64,000 nt of DNA, from contig NC_067206.1 of NCBI RefSeq assembly GCF_026262505.1, positions 39,941,660 through 40,005,659 of the forward strand, in the 5' to 3' direction. Of this stretch, positions 10,592 through 21,987 are shown piece by piece (position 1 is the stretch's first letter; every line of letters begins with the position of its first letter). Position numbers and translations under genes: made by a program. This DNA is from Trichomonas vaginalis G3. Its lineage: Eukaryota > Parabasalia > Trichomonadida > Trichomonadidae. Below the pieces are notes generated by a model. That model was not told the DNA's origin and searched no databases. It saw nothing but the letters and a program-made list of their open reading frames with translations.

Positions 10592-12751
10592 TTATTTACG
10601 AACTAAGAGAGAAATTACATGAAGCCTAGAATATCCTAATATAAATTTGTTATTTTTGATACTCTTTAAACATGCAGGAAACCATGCGAAATCAACTTCA
10701 TTTGAATTATTACAATAATCACCTTTATAGCATCCATAAACGCTAATGCTATGATAGCCGAAGTCCAATGAAGTAGGTATCACGATCATTTGGGAATAAT
10801 TTGAAATTTCAGAATTTTCAAGGCGAAATGTTTTTATGAAATCATTTTTCTTTGTTCGATCGAGTATCCATTCAAGAGTTAATTCTGGTAATATTCCATA
10901 TTTCGATATTGTTCCATTCAACATAACTTTGGATTCAGAGTTCTCCACCAATAAGAATTTTCTCAGATGTATTATCTCAATACTTGGAATGTTGTAAATG
11001 TAACTAAAATTAAAATATTGAGTTGAACTGTTTAAACCAAAACTATCTGTTGCATAAGCGTAGAATGTGTGGTTTCCAATTTCTATGCTGCTTGGGAAAT
11101 CGCATTTAAAATATGATACTGCTGCATTTTTAACTGTAATTAAATCTGAGGAGAACGGAGCGTTATTATCAAATTTCATGAAAATTTTTACAACTTCATT
11201 GTCATCATTATCAAGTATTTGATACTTAAATATGAATTTATCTACTATATTTCTAAATATTTTCTGTGTCTGGAGTAAAGAAAGCTCTGGTTTATTATGT
11301 CTAAATTGAATACTATAACTTAAAATGTTGGAACGTTTTTCGAATGAATCTTCGCAAAAAATATTCAGTATGTGATTTCCATCTGATAAATTGATAGGGA
11401 TCTTCATATTAAAAAGAGTTTCAACTGCATCATTAGCATTAGAAATGTTTATATATCTATTATTCGAATAGTTTCTCATATTATCGAAGTTGTATTTCAT
11501 CATCACTTGTGTTTTCCCGTTCAAATCCGTAATTTTAAATAGTTTTGTTATTAAATTTAGGTTATCATTTGTGAAATATTTATCCATATCATCTAGCAAT
11601 TCAAGTGTTACTTCATTGTATTCTATAGTAAAATTAAAATACACATAATTTGATATATTTCCTGAATGATCTACTGCATAAAGTTTTGCCATATAAAATC
11701 CTACATCCAATGAATTTATGTTCAAACTCTCATTAAAACTCTCTTGATATATATTTGAGTTTATTTTTCGAAAGATTTCTCTGGTTTCTGTTTCATTTAT
11801 AGTGCAATAAAGTGTTAAATTGCCAAAAATATTGTTATCGTTTATGATTCCCCTTAAAAAGATTCCATTTTCATCATTTTTCTTGATAATAATTCTATCT
11901 TGAGTATAAAATGTTAAATATGGAGCAAACTTGATAGTTAAAATATTGAAATAACATTCATAATAAACTGTTTTAGATTGATTTCGATCAATAATGGAAA
12001 TATTAAACGTGTTAGTTCCTATTGAAGTATCAGAAAGATTAAATTCATAATATATCACCCCGTAATCAGTGTTATTATAAAATTTTACATTGCATTCAAT
12101 GTCCTTATTAAAGTTTGATATATTTATCAAATATTTTGAAAATTCAATATCTTTTCCATGATAAGTTGCATAAACTAAAATTGACTTTTTTATTTCTTTT
12201 ATGTAGTTCCCTTCAGGAAATGATAACAATTTTAGAGTTTGGTTTGATCCATCACTATTTACTTCTAATGCATCACCAAGGATAGATCTTTTAATTTTTT
12301 TAGGTGTGTTTGAGCAAAATGTAAAATTTTCGTGAGGAAGAATCGTATGGTAATTCCATACTAAATGAATTTTAAATGTAAAATATTGAGATAATATGAT
12401 TCTATGGGTTTTTGTATTGAATATCTCAAAGTAAACTTGATCAGCGCCACCCAAATCAATTGAATAATCCTTTTGTTGAGTAAATATAGATATCCAATTA
12501 TTGTATGCCTCAATTGTCATTTGATTATTGTTATATAGAGTTTCATATTCTGAGATAAACTCAATCGAAACATTTCTTTTGTCTTTTTCATCATTAGTTG
12601 CTGTAATAGAAAAATAATTGCTGTCAAAATTTTTGTTGAATTTGCAATTACAAAACTTGTCAACTGTTTCATACTGAAAAAGTTCATCATTAATATTAAT
12701 AAGTGTTTCATTTTTTATATTTCTGAAGAAATATTGGAAAACATTCTCCAA
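10592..12751 (-). pseudogene. Large extracellular-repeat protein, probably a gene fragment
   Basis: Open frame of ~719 codons made of repeated beta-sandwich-like modules of ~95-100 residues. Each has a pattern like 'GNHTFYAYATDSFGLNSS' followed by a hydrophobic strand and a proline. It is rich in Asn and potential N-glycosylation sites, suggesting a surface or secreted protein with Ig/cadherin-like repeats. There is no ATG near the left edge: an in-frame stop lies two codons before the TTG at 12751, and the first methionine is ~78 residues in. No signal peptide and no terminal membrane anchor is visible. It therefore looks truncated at both ends. I do not recognise a named family. Confidence 0.5.
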
Positions 12752-13356
12752 TTCTTAGTTAAAGAAATTGATTTTTTATTATTATTTGTCACTTTTCAGG
12801 TGTATGTTTATTTTACACCAACCATTATTTCCACTAACTGCTTTTGATTGATAGTTTTGACTTTCTTTGATGCATGAATGTTCCATATAAGGATAATCTT
12901 CGATACAGTCTCAATCACACAAGGATTTAATTAATATATTCCCAAAGAAATATGTCACTTTTCCCGGCACAAACTTTCTTGAGTAAATTATTCACTCCTA
13001 TATTTGATTTACAATAGGCATGTAACAATAAGAATGGATTTTATACAGTTGGATCACAAAATTCAATCAATTCATACGACAGTGACATAAATTTTCGATA
13101 GAAGGAAATTGTATAATTTATATATCATCCAAAGTGATAATATTTTAAGGAATAAATTGAACCGGGAATAAATTTTCATTCAAAAATTGTCACGTTTACA
13201 GTGAATAAAATTTTTCACCGCAACGATCACTAATTGAATGTTTTAAAAATTAGATTATTTTATTTTTAATAACATTGTCATCGTTTTAATTCTCTTAAAA
13301 TTTTTTGAATGAAAAAAATAAAAATTTAACGATAGAAATGATTTCATTTTGCATAA
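12752..13356. other. Spacer between divergent genes
   Basis: About 600 bp between the repeat-protein fragment and the P/Q-rich gene. No open frame with protein-like content was seen. The right end holds an Inr-like element for the gene at 13357. Confidence 0.45.
13344..13350 (+). promoter_or_regulatory. Inr-like element
   Basis: TCATTTT lies 13 nt before ATG 13357, at the spacing of trichomonad initiators (TCA+1Y near a very short 5' UTR). Positional inference only. Confidence 0.45.
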
Positions 13357-14148
13357 ATGGAGAATCCTTATAGTGAACCAGTAAATGTTGCCAACCAACA
13401 ACAAACTAGCAATCACACAGTCACAGCATCTCATCCACCGCTGTATCCAACAAATGAATATAATCCATTAGTTGATCCAACCCCAGGACAAGCTCAGTCG
13501 GCTCGACAACAAGAATATCCTCAAATAGAAGAGCCAACAAACGTTCAAGTTTATCCAAATTCAGAGACAACTTCATTAATTGATGTAAATCCTACTCCAG
13601 CTCCACAGCCTGCTCCTCCACAAACTTACCCCGAGAATATACCAACATCTGATAATAATCCGTTCGTCAATTCACCATCTATCTCTGACTCCCATCCTTC
13701 CCAAGGTCAGCCTTATCAGAATCAGGCATACACGCAAGCACCCAGTGGTCAGTACCCTAATCCGCCTGCATATCCAACCAATGAAGAAAAGAAAGACTTT
13801 GATGATGGACAATCGGATAAGTCAAAGCCAATTAAAATCGAAGCTATTTGGGTTGAATCAACAGTTGACCAAGATCATTTATTCTACTACGAGCCAAATG
13901 GAAGAGCCATCACTCCATCCAAATACGCTTATTACCCACCAGTTAAACAAATCGTTTATGATAAGGAAGGAAGGGCATACAAGGCTCACTTCCCACCAGC
14001 AGTTACAAATACCCAGAAATTGGCTCAAGGTCAATCTAAGTTTGATAGGAAGGTTATGAAACCAATTGGAAAGTCCCTAGATAAGTTTGCTGATGTAATG
14101 AATGATGCAGCTCGTGGGCTTTCTAAGCTATTCCGCCCAAGAAAATAA
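13357..14148 (+). CDS. Proline/glutamine-rich protein with conserved-looking C-terminal domain
   Basis: 263 residues from an ATG preceded by an Inr-like TCATTTT. Residues 1-150 are low complexity (Pro, Gln, Tyr, Asn, Ser; repeated YPTNE and NP motifs such as NPLVDP and NPFVNSP). The latter half changes to a compact-looking region with aromatic content (IKIEAIWVEST, LFYYEPNGRAITPSKYAYYPP) and a basic amphipathic end (ARGLSKLFRPRK). NPF/NPL-like motifs and a proline-rich head suggest an adaptor that meets membranes or trafficking proteins, but this is inference. The frame is intact. No family recognised. Confidence 0.7.
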   Translation: MENPYSEPVNVANQQQTSNHTVTASHPPLYPTNEYNPLVDPTPGQAQSARQQEYPQIEEPTNVQVYPNSETTSLIDVNPTPAPQPAPPQTYPENIPTSDNNPFVNSPSISDSHPSQGQPYQNQAYTQAPSGQYPNPPAYPTNEEKKDFDDGQSDKSKPIKIEAIWVESTVDQDHLFYYEPNGRAITPSKYAYYPPVKQIVYDKEGRAYKAHFPPAVTNTQKLAQGQSKFDRKVMKPIGKSLDKFADVMNDAARGLSKLFRPRK

Positions 14149-14319
14149 GTCATTTCCTTTTGTAAATATTATTCTTTCTTTAATCATTCTTTTTCGGGTT
14201 TAATTTCATATTATTAATAGTTCTTAGTGTTATTCTTATACATCTTATATTAAAAATAACCAAATTCGTATAATCAATAAACATTTTAATATAAAATAAA
14301 TAAAATAAAGTATATTAAA

Positions 14320-16440
14320 TCAAGCCTCGTCTTCATCTTTTGACTTCTTCAATTTTGGAAGTTTCTTTGGTTCCTCCAAAGTATCTTTATATTTTGCCTT
14401 AATCTGATCCAAATCAATATCATACTTCTTCGCCAATTTAGTGATCGTAGAAGTATCGACTTTTCCTTTGACACTAAATGATTCGAAATCTTCCTGCAGT
14501 TGTTGCTTTTGAATCTGTAATTTCTGTATTCTTGTGCTTCTTTCTCTGGACAAAGCGAGTTTCTCCTGTTCCAATTTCTTTAATCTGTTTGCTTCTGCCT
14601 CCATCTGTTGCTGAACTTTTTCATTTCTCATTTGTTGCTGTCTCTGCAAATGTGTTTGATTCTTCATCAGCTCTTCTTGTCTGAGTTTGAACTTGAGAGC
14701 CCTCAGCCTCTGTTGTCTTTCTTTCTCTTCTTTGGCCTGTTGCAACTTTTGTTCGCTTCTTTTCTGTTCGTCATCCATTTTTTGTTGTCTCTGCAAGATT
14801 GATTTTTTGAGCTCTTCCTGTTTCTTCAGAGATCTGATTGCGCCGTCACTTCTCGACAGTCTCGCGTTGTTTGCTCTTTCTTCTTTCATCTTCTCTATAT
14901 TCTTTAGACGTTTCTCTATCTCTTCGTCCGATGTTGCTGTTGCTTTGAGTTTCTTCTCTTGTTGTTCGATCAGTTTTTGTCTGATCTCTTGGTTTCTTTT
15001 GATTCTTTCGTCTTGTTCTTTTGCAAAATTTTGGAGCTTCTCTTGGTTCTTCTTTTTGATTTCAATTGCCCTTTGCTCGTCCTGTTTCTCTTTTTCTTCA
15101 GCTTGCTTCCTTTTCTGATCCAAGAAATTTTGTTCATTTTCTTTGACTTTTTTCAGTTGTTCTTGTCTTTTTTGTGATTGCTCTTCTTTCTCTTGTTTCT
15201 GCTTTTCATTCTCTTCTTGTATTGCTTTTAATCTCCTTTGCTCTCTTTCTTGAACTTTCTTCTCCTGCTCTTCGAGTTTCTTCGCTCTTTTTTCTTCAAT
15301 TTTCTGCAACTTTTGGCGATTCTGTTCTGCTCTTTCTACTCTTTGCTTTTCCAGTTCTTTCGCTTGAGCAATTTTCTCTTCTGCAATCTTCTTTTGCTGC
15401 TCTAATGCTTTCTTCTCCTTCTCAAACTGGATTTTTCTCTTCTCATCTTCTTCTTTTTGATTCTTTTGCTCCAACAATTCCCTTTCTTTCAGTTTCTGAA
15501 TGTGGCGTTCGTGCTGCTCTTGAGCTTTCTTCTTTCTTTCCTCTTCTTTTGCCTTCCTCCTTTCGGTTTCATTCTTCTCCGCTTCGTCCATTTGTTTCTG
15601 TAGTTTGTCAAATGCGAGGACATCTTCAATCATCTTTTGTACTTCTTTCTTCTGGCGAATTTTAAGCTTTTCTATTTGAGCTTCCTCCATTTCAACGGCT
15701 CCTGCCCTGTTGGAGTATGACATTGAAGATTTGGATTTAGTTCCTGAGTTTGCTTCTCTATCTAAGACTCTGTATCGCTCGCGTCTGATGAGCTTGCATA
15801 AACGCTCGATTCTTTCTTCATGGTGTTGGATAAAAACTTGTTTAAAATCTTCATCGTTAGCATATTTTTGAATTTCTTCATTTGAGGGCATAAAAAGTTC
15901 TGAAGGATCAATACCCAAGTTTTTTAAGGCAACTACTGTGCCGTGATCTGTAAATGTCGTTGGTTTGTTTTTATCAAAGTTATTAACAGAAATTTCGCCA
16001 GGTTTTGTAGATAAATCCGGCTTGATATGGTACTCGTCTTCATCGTCGTCATCTGAGTCATCATTTTCTTCATATTTTGAAGAAATTTGTGTTTGATTCG
16101 AATCTTCTGCGTTTTCTTCTTGATTTTGTTCTGTATTTTGATTTTCTTGAGGTTGGTTATTGCTTGTTTCTTGATTTGATTCGTTTTGTCGTGAGGTTTG
16201 TTGTTCGTTAATATTAAATTTGCCCAAAATTGCATCTTTTACTTCTTCAACTGGAGGTTCTGCAGAGTTTTGCTCGCTATCTTGTGGTTGTTCGGGATTT
16301 TGACTAGTTTCAACTTGCTTTTCGAGATTTGGTAATAATTTTTCGGCAATTGCTTCATGAACGTTGGTTTGTAAAGGTTCTGTTGATTGCTCAGCATTTT
16401 GTGTTTCCGCGTTTGAATCAGGTGGCGCGGATTCACTCAT
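14320..16440 (-). CDS. Long coiled-coil protein with acidic, disordered head
   Basis: 706 residues. Residues 1-165 are Glu/Gln/Asn-rich and disordered, with an acidic DDSDDDDEDEY run. A globular-looking stretch covers ~170-260. Residues ~260-640 are almost unbroken charged coiled coil (KEEERKKKAQEQ type). A lysine-rich C-terminus follows (KKLPKLKKSKDEDEA) after a short region (STITKLAKKYDIDLDQIKAKY) that could be a small helical domain. Likely cytoskeletal or structural; trichomonads have many such proteins, but none is identified here. ATG 16440 is the first in frame. The opposite strand shows long open frames that are only shadows of the repetitive codons. Confidence 0.8.
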   Translation of the reverse strand: MSESAPPDSNAETQNAEQSTEPLQTNVHEAIAEKLLPNLEKQVETSQNPEQPQDSEQNSAEPPVEEVKDAILGKFNINEQQTSRQNESNQETSNNQPQENQNTEQNQEENAEDSNQTQISSKYEENDDSDDDDEDEYHIKPDLSTKPGEISVNNFDKNKPTTFTDHGTVVALKNLGIDPSELFMPSNEEIQKYANDEDFKQVFIQHHEERIERLCKLIRRERYRVLDREANSGTKSKSSMSYSNRAGAVEMEEAQIEKLKIRQKKEVQKMIEDVLAFDKLQKQMDEAEKNETERRKAKEEERKKKAQEQHERHIQKLKERELLEQKNQKEEDEKRKIQFEKEKKALEQQKKIAEEKIAQAKELEKQRVERAEQNRQKLQKIEEKRAKKLEEQEKKVQEREQRRLKAIQEENEKQKQEKEEQSQKRQEQLKKVKENEQNFLDQKRKQAEEKEKQDEQRAIEIKKKNQEKLQNFAKEQDERIKRNQEIRQKLIEQQEKKLKATATSDEEIEKRLKNIEKMKEERANNARLSRSDGAIRSLKKQEELKKSILQRQQKMDDEQKRSEQKLQQAKEEKERQQRLRALKFKLRQEELMKNQTHLQRQQQMRNEKVQQQMEAEANRLKKLEQEKLALSRERSTRIQKLQIQKQQLQEDFESFSVKGKVDTSTITKLAKKYDIDLDQIKAKYKDTLEEPKKLPKLKKSKDEDEA

Positions 16441-16940
16441 GCTAATTTACAAATTCCAAAAAAACGTATTCCTGTCACATTTTCCATAAGATGTAGAATA
16501 TAATTCATCCGAGCAATAGGAAATTACAAAATTGAAGAACACCAATACAATCCCAACGACGGATATATCATGCACTATATATCGGTGTAATAACATTGCT
16601 GGAATCCATCATAAACTCAATCGATTATTTCACATTTTTCTTTAATAATGAAAATTTTCAATTTAAGAATTTGTTTTAACTTTATTAATTAATCAATTAT
16701 GGAAAATCATTGAAAAATGATCTTCAAAAAAATCCATAATTGTTTTTTATTTTGCGAACACGTGTGATGATAGTGTATTATTTTTAATATCATAAAAATG
16801 TGTATTCAATTTGTATCTGAAAAAATTGAAAAGGTTTACGATGAATTGTTGAGTAAATGTATATAAGACTAGTAGTGTTTTGACTGAATTGCATTATTAT
16901 ATTTGTGATAAAATTTAACGATAAATTTTAAAATAAAAAA
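16441..16940. other. Divergent promoter region
   Basis: About 500 bp between two genes transcribed away from each other. AT-rich; no gene or repeat recognised. Confidence 0.4.
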
Positions 16941-18647
16941 ATGGTGAATTATGAATCAAATATATACTTTCAAAGATTAAAGCCTGTTGGAACGTCAGTT
17001 GTTCTTATCAAATGCATCTTTGCTTCCATCGAATCATCATTGATCGGAGGTGCAATTTCAATGAATACTTACAATTTCACTCGACTTGATGCTTCGGAAT
17101 GCATTTTTGATCAATGCATTGCCTACTCTAAAAAGATAGGTTCTGAATTAAATGGTGGAGCTATATTTGCATACTCAAAAAACGGGATTTCGGTTAATAA
17201 TACATGCTTCTGCAGGTGTTTTTCAAATGATGGTGATACTATATACTATGCATCCCAAAGTTTATGCAGTCTTTACAATAATTTCTTCGATATTGGAGAA
17301 GTTTACAAAAATTTCTTGTATTCTGGAAGCCCAGCTGAACTTAGATCCTGTAATATATCAAACTATATCAATGATAAAACTCCAACGTTCAGGATTAATT
17401 TCAAATATACATATTTTAACAATATGAAATTAGCAAATTTCAAAAGTAGCGAAGTTGGAAATAGCTATTTCGAAAACTGTTCGATAGCATCATTTTCTGT
17501 GGAAAATCTATATGATTGTAAGTTCCGAAATACAACAATTACGAAATTCTCAGGTTTTAGTAAAAATAACATTGGAGACAGTTATCTTATTACAAATATA
17601 ACAATAAGTGTCCCCATGCCAGATCCTGATTTACCCCTAGTTGAATGCCCATTCCTTTCTTTCCCTGGAGAAGTATCAAATAAGAACTCAAATGAATCGC
17701 TCAAATTCGTCTACATCCAAGAGAAACTTGAGATAAAAAGCTGCAATTTTGAGAAGGTCGGTTTATTTTCCGACGAAGGATCAGCAATTTCCATCCTACA
17801 GCCGAGTTTTAATTTCCAAAATTCATCTCCGACAGTGAAAATTTCTGACATTCACTTCCTCAGATGTATTTCTGATTCTGCCTCAGGCTGCATCACCGTC
17901 ACCAACAACAATGCCCGTGTTGAGCTTAATGGTCTTTGCTCTGTTCAATGCGGTGGGTTAAACACGAAGTTGATCGATATCCAGACGAAGAATGGCGTGT
18001 TCTTCAACTCGAGTACATCACTCGTTAACATAAAGCAGGACAACACGACGTCGTACGCTGTTTACAACATCAACGGAAGAATTCAACGTAAAATAACATC
18101 GAGTTTAATAAATCTTGCTCAGATCAAAGGCATCAACACAACTGATTACATTGTTTATTTGTCTGCATTCATTGCTTTCAAATCAGAGATGAAGTTCTGC
18201 CAGGAAAGCAATGTTGAGTCAGGAAATATGATAATGTACCCAGAAACAAGTGTATATGATTCCAATTTCATTAAGTTATCTATAAAAGAGGTGTTTACGG
18301 ATAGTAGTTTCTTCACTTCCGGAAAAACAGTTTTCAATAACTGTGTTTTCATTGGTTGTAATTTAGCTGATCTGTATAAGGAGCAAATCGAAAATACTGT
18401 TATTTCCTTGGTAAACTGTAGATATGAGAATCCCAATGACATCAATCAGCATTTTATAGGTCAATGCACAATACCTCCAAGTCCCAAAAATAATAAAAGT
18501 TTGACAGTCTTCTATGCAACGTTCTTCCCGATATTAGGTATTGCTATAATTGTCGGAATAGTTTTTATTGTTATTATTTGGAAGAGGCAGGATAAAATCA
18601 ACTTTAGACATGAATTACACAAAGAAGTGGAATTGAATTTCGGATAA
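16941..18647 (+). CDS. Pmp-like surface protein with C-terminal membrane anchor
   Basis: 568 residues with repeats resembling chlamydial polymorphic membrane proteins, a family expanded on trichomonad surfaces. GGAI-type turns (SLIGGAISMN, ELNGGAIFAYS) alternate with Cys-containing FxxC motifs (ECIFDQC, NNCVFIGC), as expected for a right-handed beta helix. One transmembrane helix lies near residues 520-545 (FFPILGIAIIVGIVFIVIIW), followed by a short charged cytosolic tail. No N-terminal signal peptide is visible after ATG 16941, unlike a complete surface protein, so the 5' end may be lost or the start may lie elsewhere. Probable adhesion or surface role by family analogy. Confidence 0.75.
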   Translation: MVNYESNIYFQRLKPVGTSVVLIKCIFASIESSLIGGAISMNTYNFTRLDASECIFDQCIAYSKKIGSELNGGAIFAYSKNGISVNNTCFCRCFSNDGDTIYYASQSLCSLYNNFFDIGEVYKNFLYSGSPAELRSCNISNYINDKTPTFRINFKYTYFNNMKLANFKSSEVGNSYFENCSIASFSVENLYDCKFRNTTITKFSGFSKNNIGDSYLITNITISVPMPDPDLPLVECPFLSFPGEVSNKNSNESLKFVYIQEKLEIKSCNFEKVGLFSDEGSAISILQPSFNFQNSSPTVKISDIHFLRCISDSASGCITVTNNNARVELNGLCSVQCGGLNTKLIDIQTKNGVFFNSSTSLVNIKQDNTTSYAVYNINGRIQRKITSSLINLAQIKGINTTDYIVYLSAFIAFKSEMKFCQESNVESGNMIMYPETSVYDSNFIKLSIKEVFTDSSFFTSGKTVFNNCVFIGCNLADLYKEQIENTVISLVNCRYENPNDINQHFIGQCTIPPSPKNNKSLTVFYATFFPILGIAIIVGIVFIVIIWKRQDKINFRHELHKEVELNFG

Positions 18648-18717
18648 AAAAAAAATAATGTTTGTTCTCTTTTTATTAAACCTTTTATTTATTTTGTATA
18701 ATTTAAAAAAAATTCTT

Positions 18718-21700
18718 TTAGTCAGAAGACTCATCAAATGAAGATGATGAGGATGAATGTTTCTTAGACTTCTTTGACTTCTTATGCTCCTTCTTAGACT
18801 TCTTTGATGTCTTAGATCTCTTTGTGCAAACGACAATTCCGACAACAACAGCAATAACAGCAACAACGCAAACACCGGCAACAACTCCTATGAAGACAGT
18901 CTTTGGAATTCCGAAGATTTTGTCGTTGTTGTTTTCATCAGGGTTAGCTGGAGTTGGTGTTAGATTATCTGCAACTTCGTTACTCTCTGGCTTCACTTCG
19001 ATTGCCTTGAGAGACATTGTGAGGGTGACAACACTTTCATCATCATCCAATCCTTCCTCGCATGAAGTTGCCAATGTGATTGACTCAACAGATGGGGTCA
19101 AGAAAGTAGAGACGATGTTCTTTCTCCAGTTGTTGCACTCTTGGACAGAGAACTTGGCAGAAATAATTGGTACTGGGTTATCAATCCAATCTGATGGAAC
19201 CAAATCTCTTGTCTCTCTGTCTGTGGCGTTGTAAACCAAGTAAATGTTTGATGGAGTTCCACTTACTTCATTGATTCTCAAATTTGGAATTCCGTTTTCA
19301 GTGAACTTGTAACCGATTGTGATGTCCTTGTCTGATGAATCTTCCTGTGCAACTCTCTTTGCAGATGGAGTTGCTGGGAAGATGAGCTTGGAGATGTTGA
19401 TGTAGGAACCGAATTTCGCTGTCAAGTTCTGGATGACTTGGAGGACATTGATTGAAGCGCTCTTTTCAAAAGTAGCTGTCTTGAAGGATACTGGAAGTTC
19501 TGTTCCATCTTCTTTTGTGACCTTGAAAGATCCAATACCAGATCCGCCAACAACTAAGTTTTCACCGCTGACAGAGAATGATGAGCCAACATTTCCTGTC
19601 AATTTGATTGTCTTTCCTGCTGCGTTGATCTCGGTGTTTCCTGAGATTGTCAGACTTGGTCTTCCTTCCTCAATCTTGATGGAAAGAGTGTCTGATCCAC
19701 CTACCTTGATTGGTGCTGCGTTTGGAAGTCTTTCAACAGAGAGATCTCCCTCACTTGTGAATGAGAATCCTTCTCCAAACTTTGTGACAGCATTCCATGT
19801 GTTATCGAACTTGATTGTTCCGAGATTTCCTGTTGTGTCGAAGTTAAATCCAAATCCGTTTGTGTCAGTTGTTCCAGATGCAGAAAGTGTCAATCCTCCT
19901 GATGGAATGACGACGTCCTTGAGAGAAAGAACTCCTTTGACTTTGTCTTTGAGGACTTCGAAGTTGCCGATTGAGTACTTGTCAGCAGAGAGAGTGATCT
20001 GGCTGACTGACTCCTTGGCCAAGAGTTGGAGGTTGTTGAAGACAGAGTTTGTCAACTTTGTAAATGAATCCTTGTCGACTTTTACTAACTCAGACTCAGT
20101 GAAATCGAGAAGGAGCTGCTTTGCTGCATCAGATAAGTCAACATTCTTCATGTCAACAATTGGAACAGTGAACTTAACACTCTTGTCACCAGAGTTTGCA
20201 GACAAATCCAACTTCATGTCAGAAAGGCTGAGTGCGATTCCTTTGTCACCGTTATCAATCTTCAACTTGAGTTCCTTGTCGACACCTTTTCCTTTCAATG
20301 CGAGAGTTCCACCCACAGTGAAGTAGTCTCCGATTGGAATCTCAGCATTGATTTCTGCGAGAGAGAAGTCGAGATTAACAATCTTTGTGAGGTTATTGAT
20401 GAGAGATGCAACCTGTGCAGCGTTCTGTGGCAATACTGGGTAAGTTCCAGCTGGGCACTTCGATGCGTCTGCAGAGAAACAGTACTTCTCAGGCAGAAAC
20501 GCACTGCTTTCCAGTTGATTCCTCAGTCTCGCAAACAAGGTCTAACTCTGGGAGAGGAAGGTCGCCGCCGTTGACGTTGAGTTTGAATGAGGAGCAGTTG
20601 AATGGAACTTTGGAGCAGAATAACTTGCGAGGAGTTGTGATTAACTCTTTGATCTTCTGGAAGTCAGAGTTGGAGTCAATTGCAGCGTCAATGTTGAGAA
20701 GAACTTTTCCGACATCTGGGAGTTGAAGTGACTTTGTGACATCAATGAGGCCAGATTTGAGTTCTCCGCCATCAAACTTCATCTGGAGGTTAAGGAGAGC
20801 ATCTGAAGCAAGGTTGAGTGTTTCCTGTGTAAGTGTTGTTATCTTGGCTTCGAGTTTGTTGACAAGTTTCTCAACTTTTGAAAGGAACCCACTGACTGTG
20901 GACTGGAAGTCGGATGGAAGAGATAAAGCGATCTTTGAGTCCAAGTTGAAGTTGTCGATGGTGGTTTCGAACTTTCCAACAGCTAATTCGAACTTGGAGA
21001 AGCCTTCGCCAACAATTTTATCGGCGGCGTTCTTGATCTGGATAAGGCCTTGGATACCGGCTGACGATGTATTGACAATGATGTTCAATGCTTCAGTTCC
21101 GGCGTTCTTGATGTTTACTGGGATATTTCTTCCGGAAATTTTGATTTCAGTTGCCTTTTTCTGGATAATGTTGATGAAGTTGAAGTTGTCAATTAATGAT
21201 GAGAGGAATCCTTCAACTTGCTTCCACTTCTGGTTGGCAAATTCGATAACACCGCCATTTGTTTCGACATCGAGTTTAAGTATTTCGGAAAGGGATGGAT
21301 TACCAAATCTCTTGATAATTAAGGTACCCTTTTCTTGGATAGTCTTAACTTTTGTCAATAATGGAATTGAGGAAATTAATGTGAGCTTGTTTGTAATGTT
21401 TTCTGCACTAACAATGATCTTCTTGACACCAACAGAAAGAGTCTTCTTAAGATCTTCATTGAATGTTAATACGGCTGTTTCACCCAATGAAACACTGAAA
21501 AGTTTGACGGTAACATCAGAAAGTAACTGCTTGACGTTGTCACCAATTGTGAATGAGCGTGTTGTAATTGAAAAGTCGCCAAGTTTGATTGCCCCTTGAA
21601 GATCTAGTGAAGCAGAAATTAAATTTCCTTTGTAGTTGAAATCAATATTTTTAAGTGCAACGGAAGATGTAACAGCGCTAATACCCTGGGTGATGGCAGT

Positions 21701-21982
21701 TAATATAGATGATGATGGAATAACTGTGATCTTCTTTAATGTTTGAGAAGGAAGGCCTTCAACAGATAAAACAGTGGTAAAGGAGATTGTTATCTCTGAT
21801 GTTGGATTAGAAACAATATATAATGATAATGATGTTATGCTTGAAATCTCTGTTGTATCTGGAGATTTTACTGTGTAATCACTTGGGCAAGATGATTTTG
21901 AAGCATCATCTGCTATGCAAAATTTAGCAGAGAATGATGGGAGTGTGAACCCTGTAATGTGGCCAATAAAGAGTGGAAGCAT
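18718..21982 (-). pseudogene. Two-domain type I membrane protein, frameshifted between domains
   Basis: Two same-strand frames overlap by ~50 nt at 20489-20538. The upstream frame (21982-20489, 497 residues) starts with ATG and a short hydrophobic leader, then a module opening KFCIADDASKSSCPSDY. The downstream frame (to 18718) has no ATG at its edge and opens a second copy of that module (KYCFSADASKCPAGTYPV). It ends in a transmembrane helix (VAGVCVVAVIAVVVGIVVC) and a Lys/Ser-rich tail ending SSSSSSFDESSD. Duplicated domains, one leader and one anchor imply one ancestral gene of ~1090 codons split by one frameshift, or a sequencing error. Beta-rich, Thr/Ser-rich ectodomain; family unknown. 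Long open frames on the opposite strand are shadows. Confidence 0.7.
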
Positions 21983-21987
21983 AATGA
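21983..21987 (-). promoter_or_regulatory. Inr-like element abutting the start codon
   Basis: On the minus strand TCATT runs directly into ATG 21982, a spacing often seen with trichomonad initiators. Confidence 0.35.

Noticed and set aside
14687-15665. Plus-strand hydrophobic open frames (Ser/Leu/Phe-rich)
   Set aside because: Antisense of the Lys/Glu/Gln-rich coiled-coil gene, which creates artificial open frames.
19433-20326. Long plus-strand open frame
   Set aside because: Shadow of the minus-strand membrane-protein gene; no sensible domain, and composition follows the antisense of that gene.
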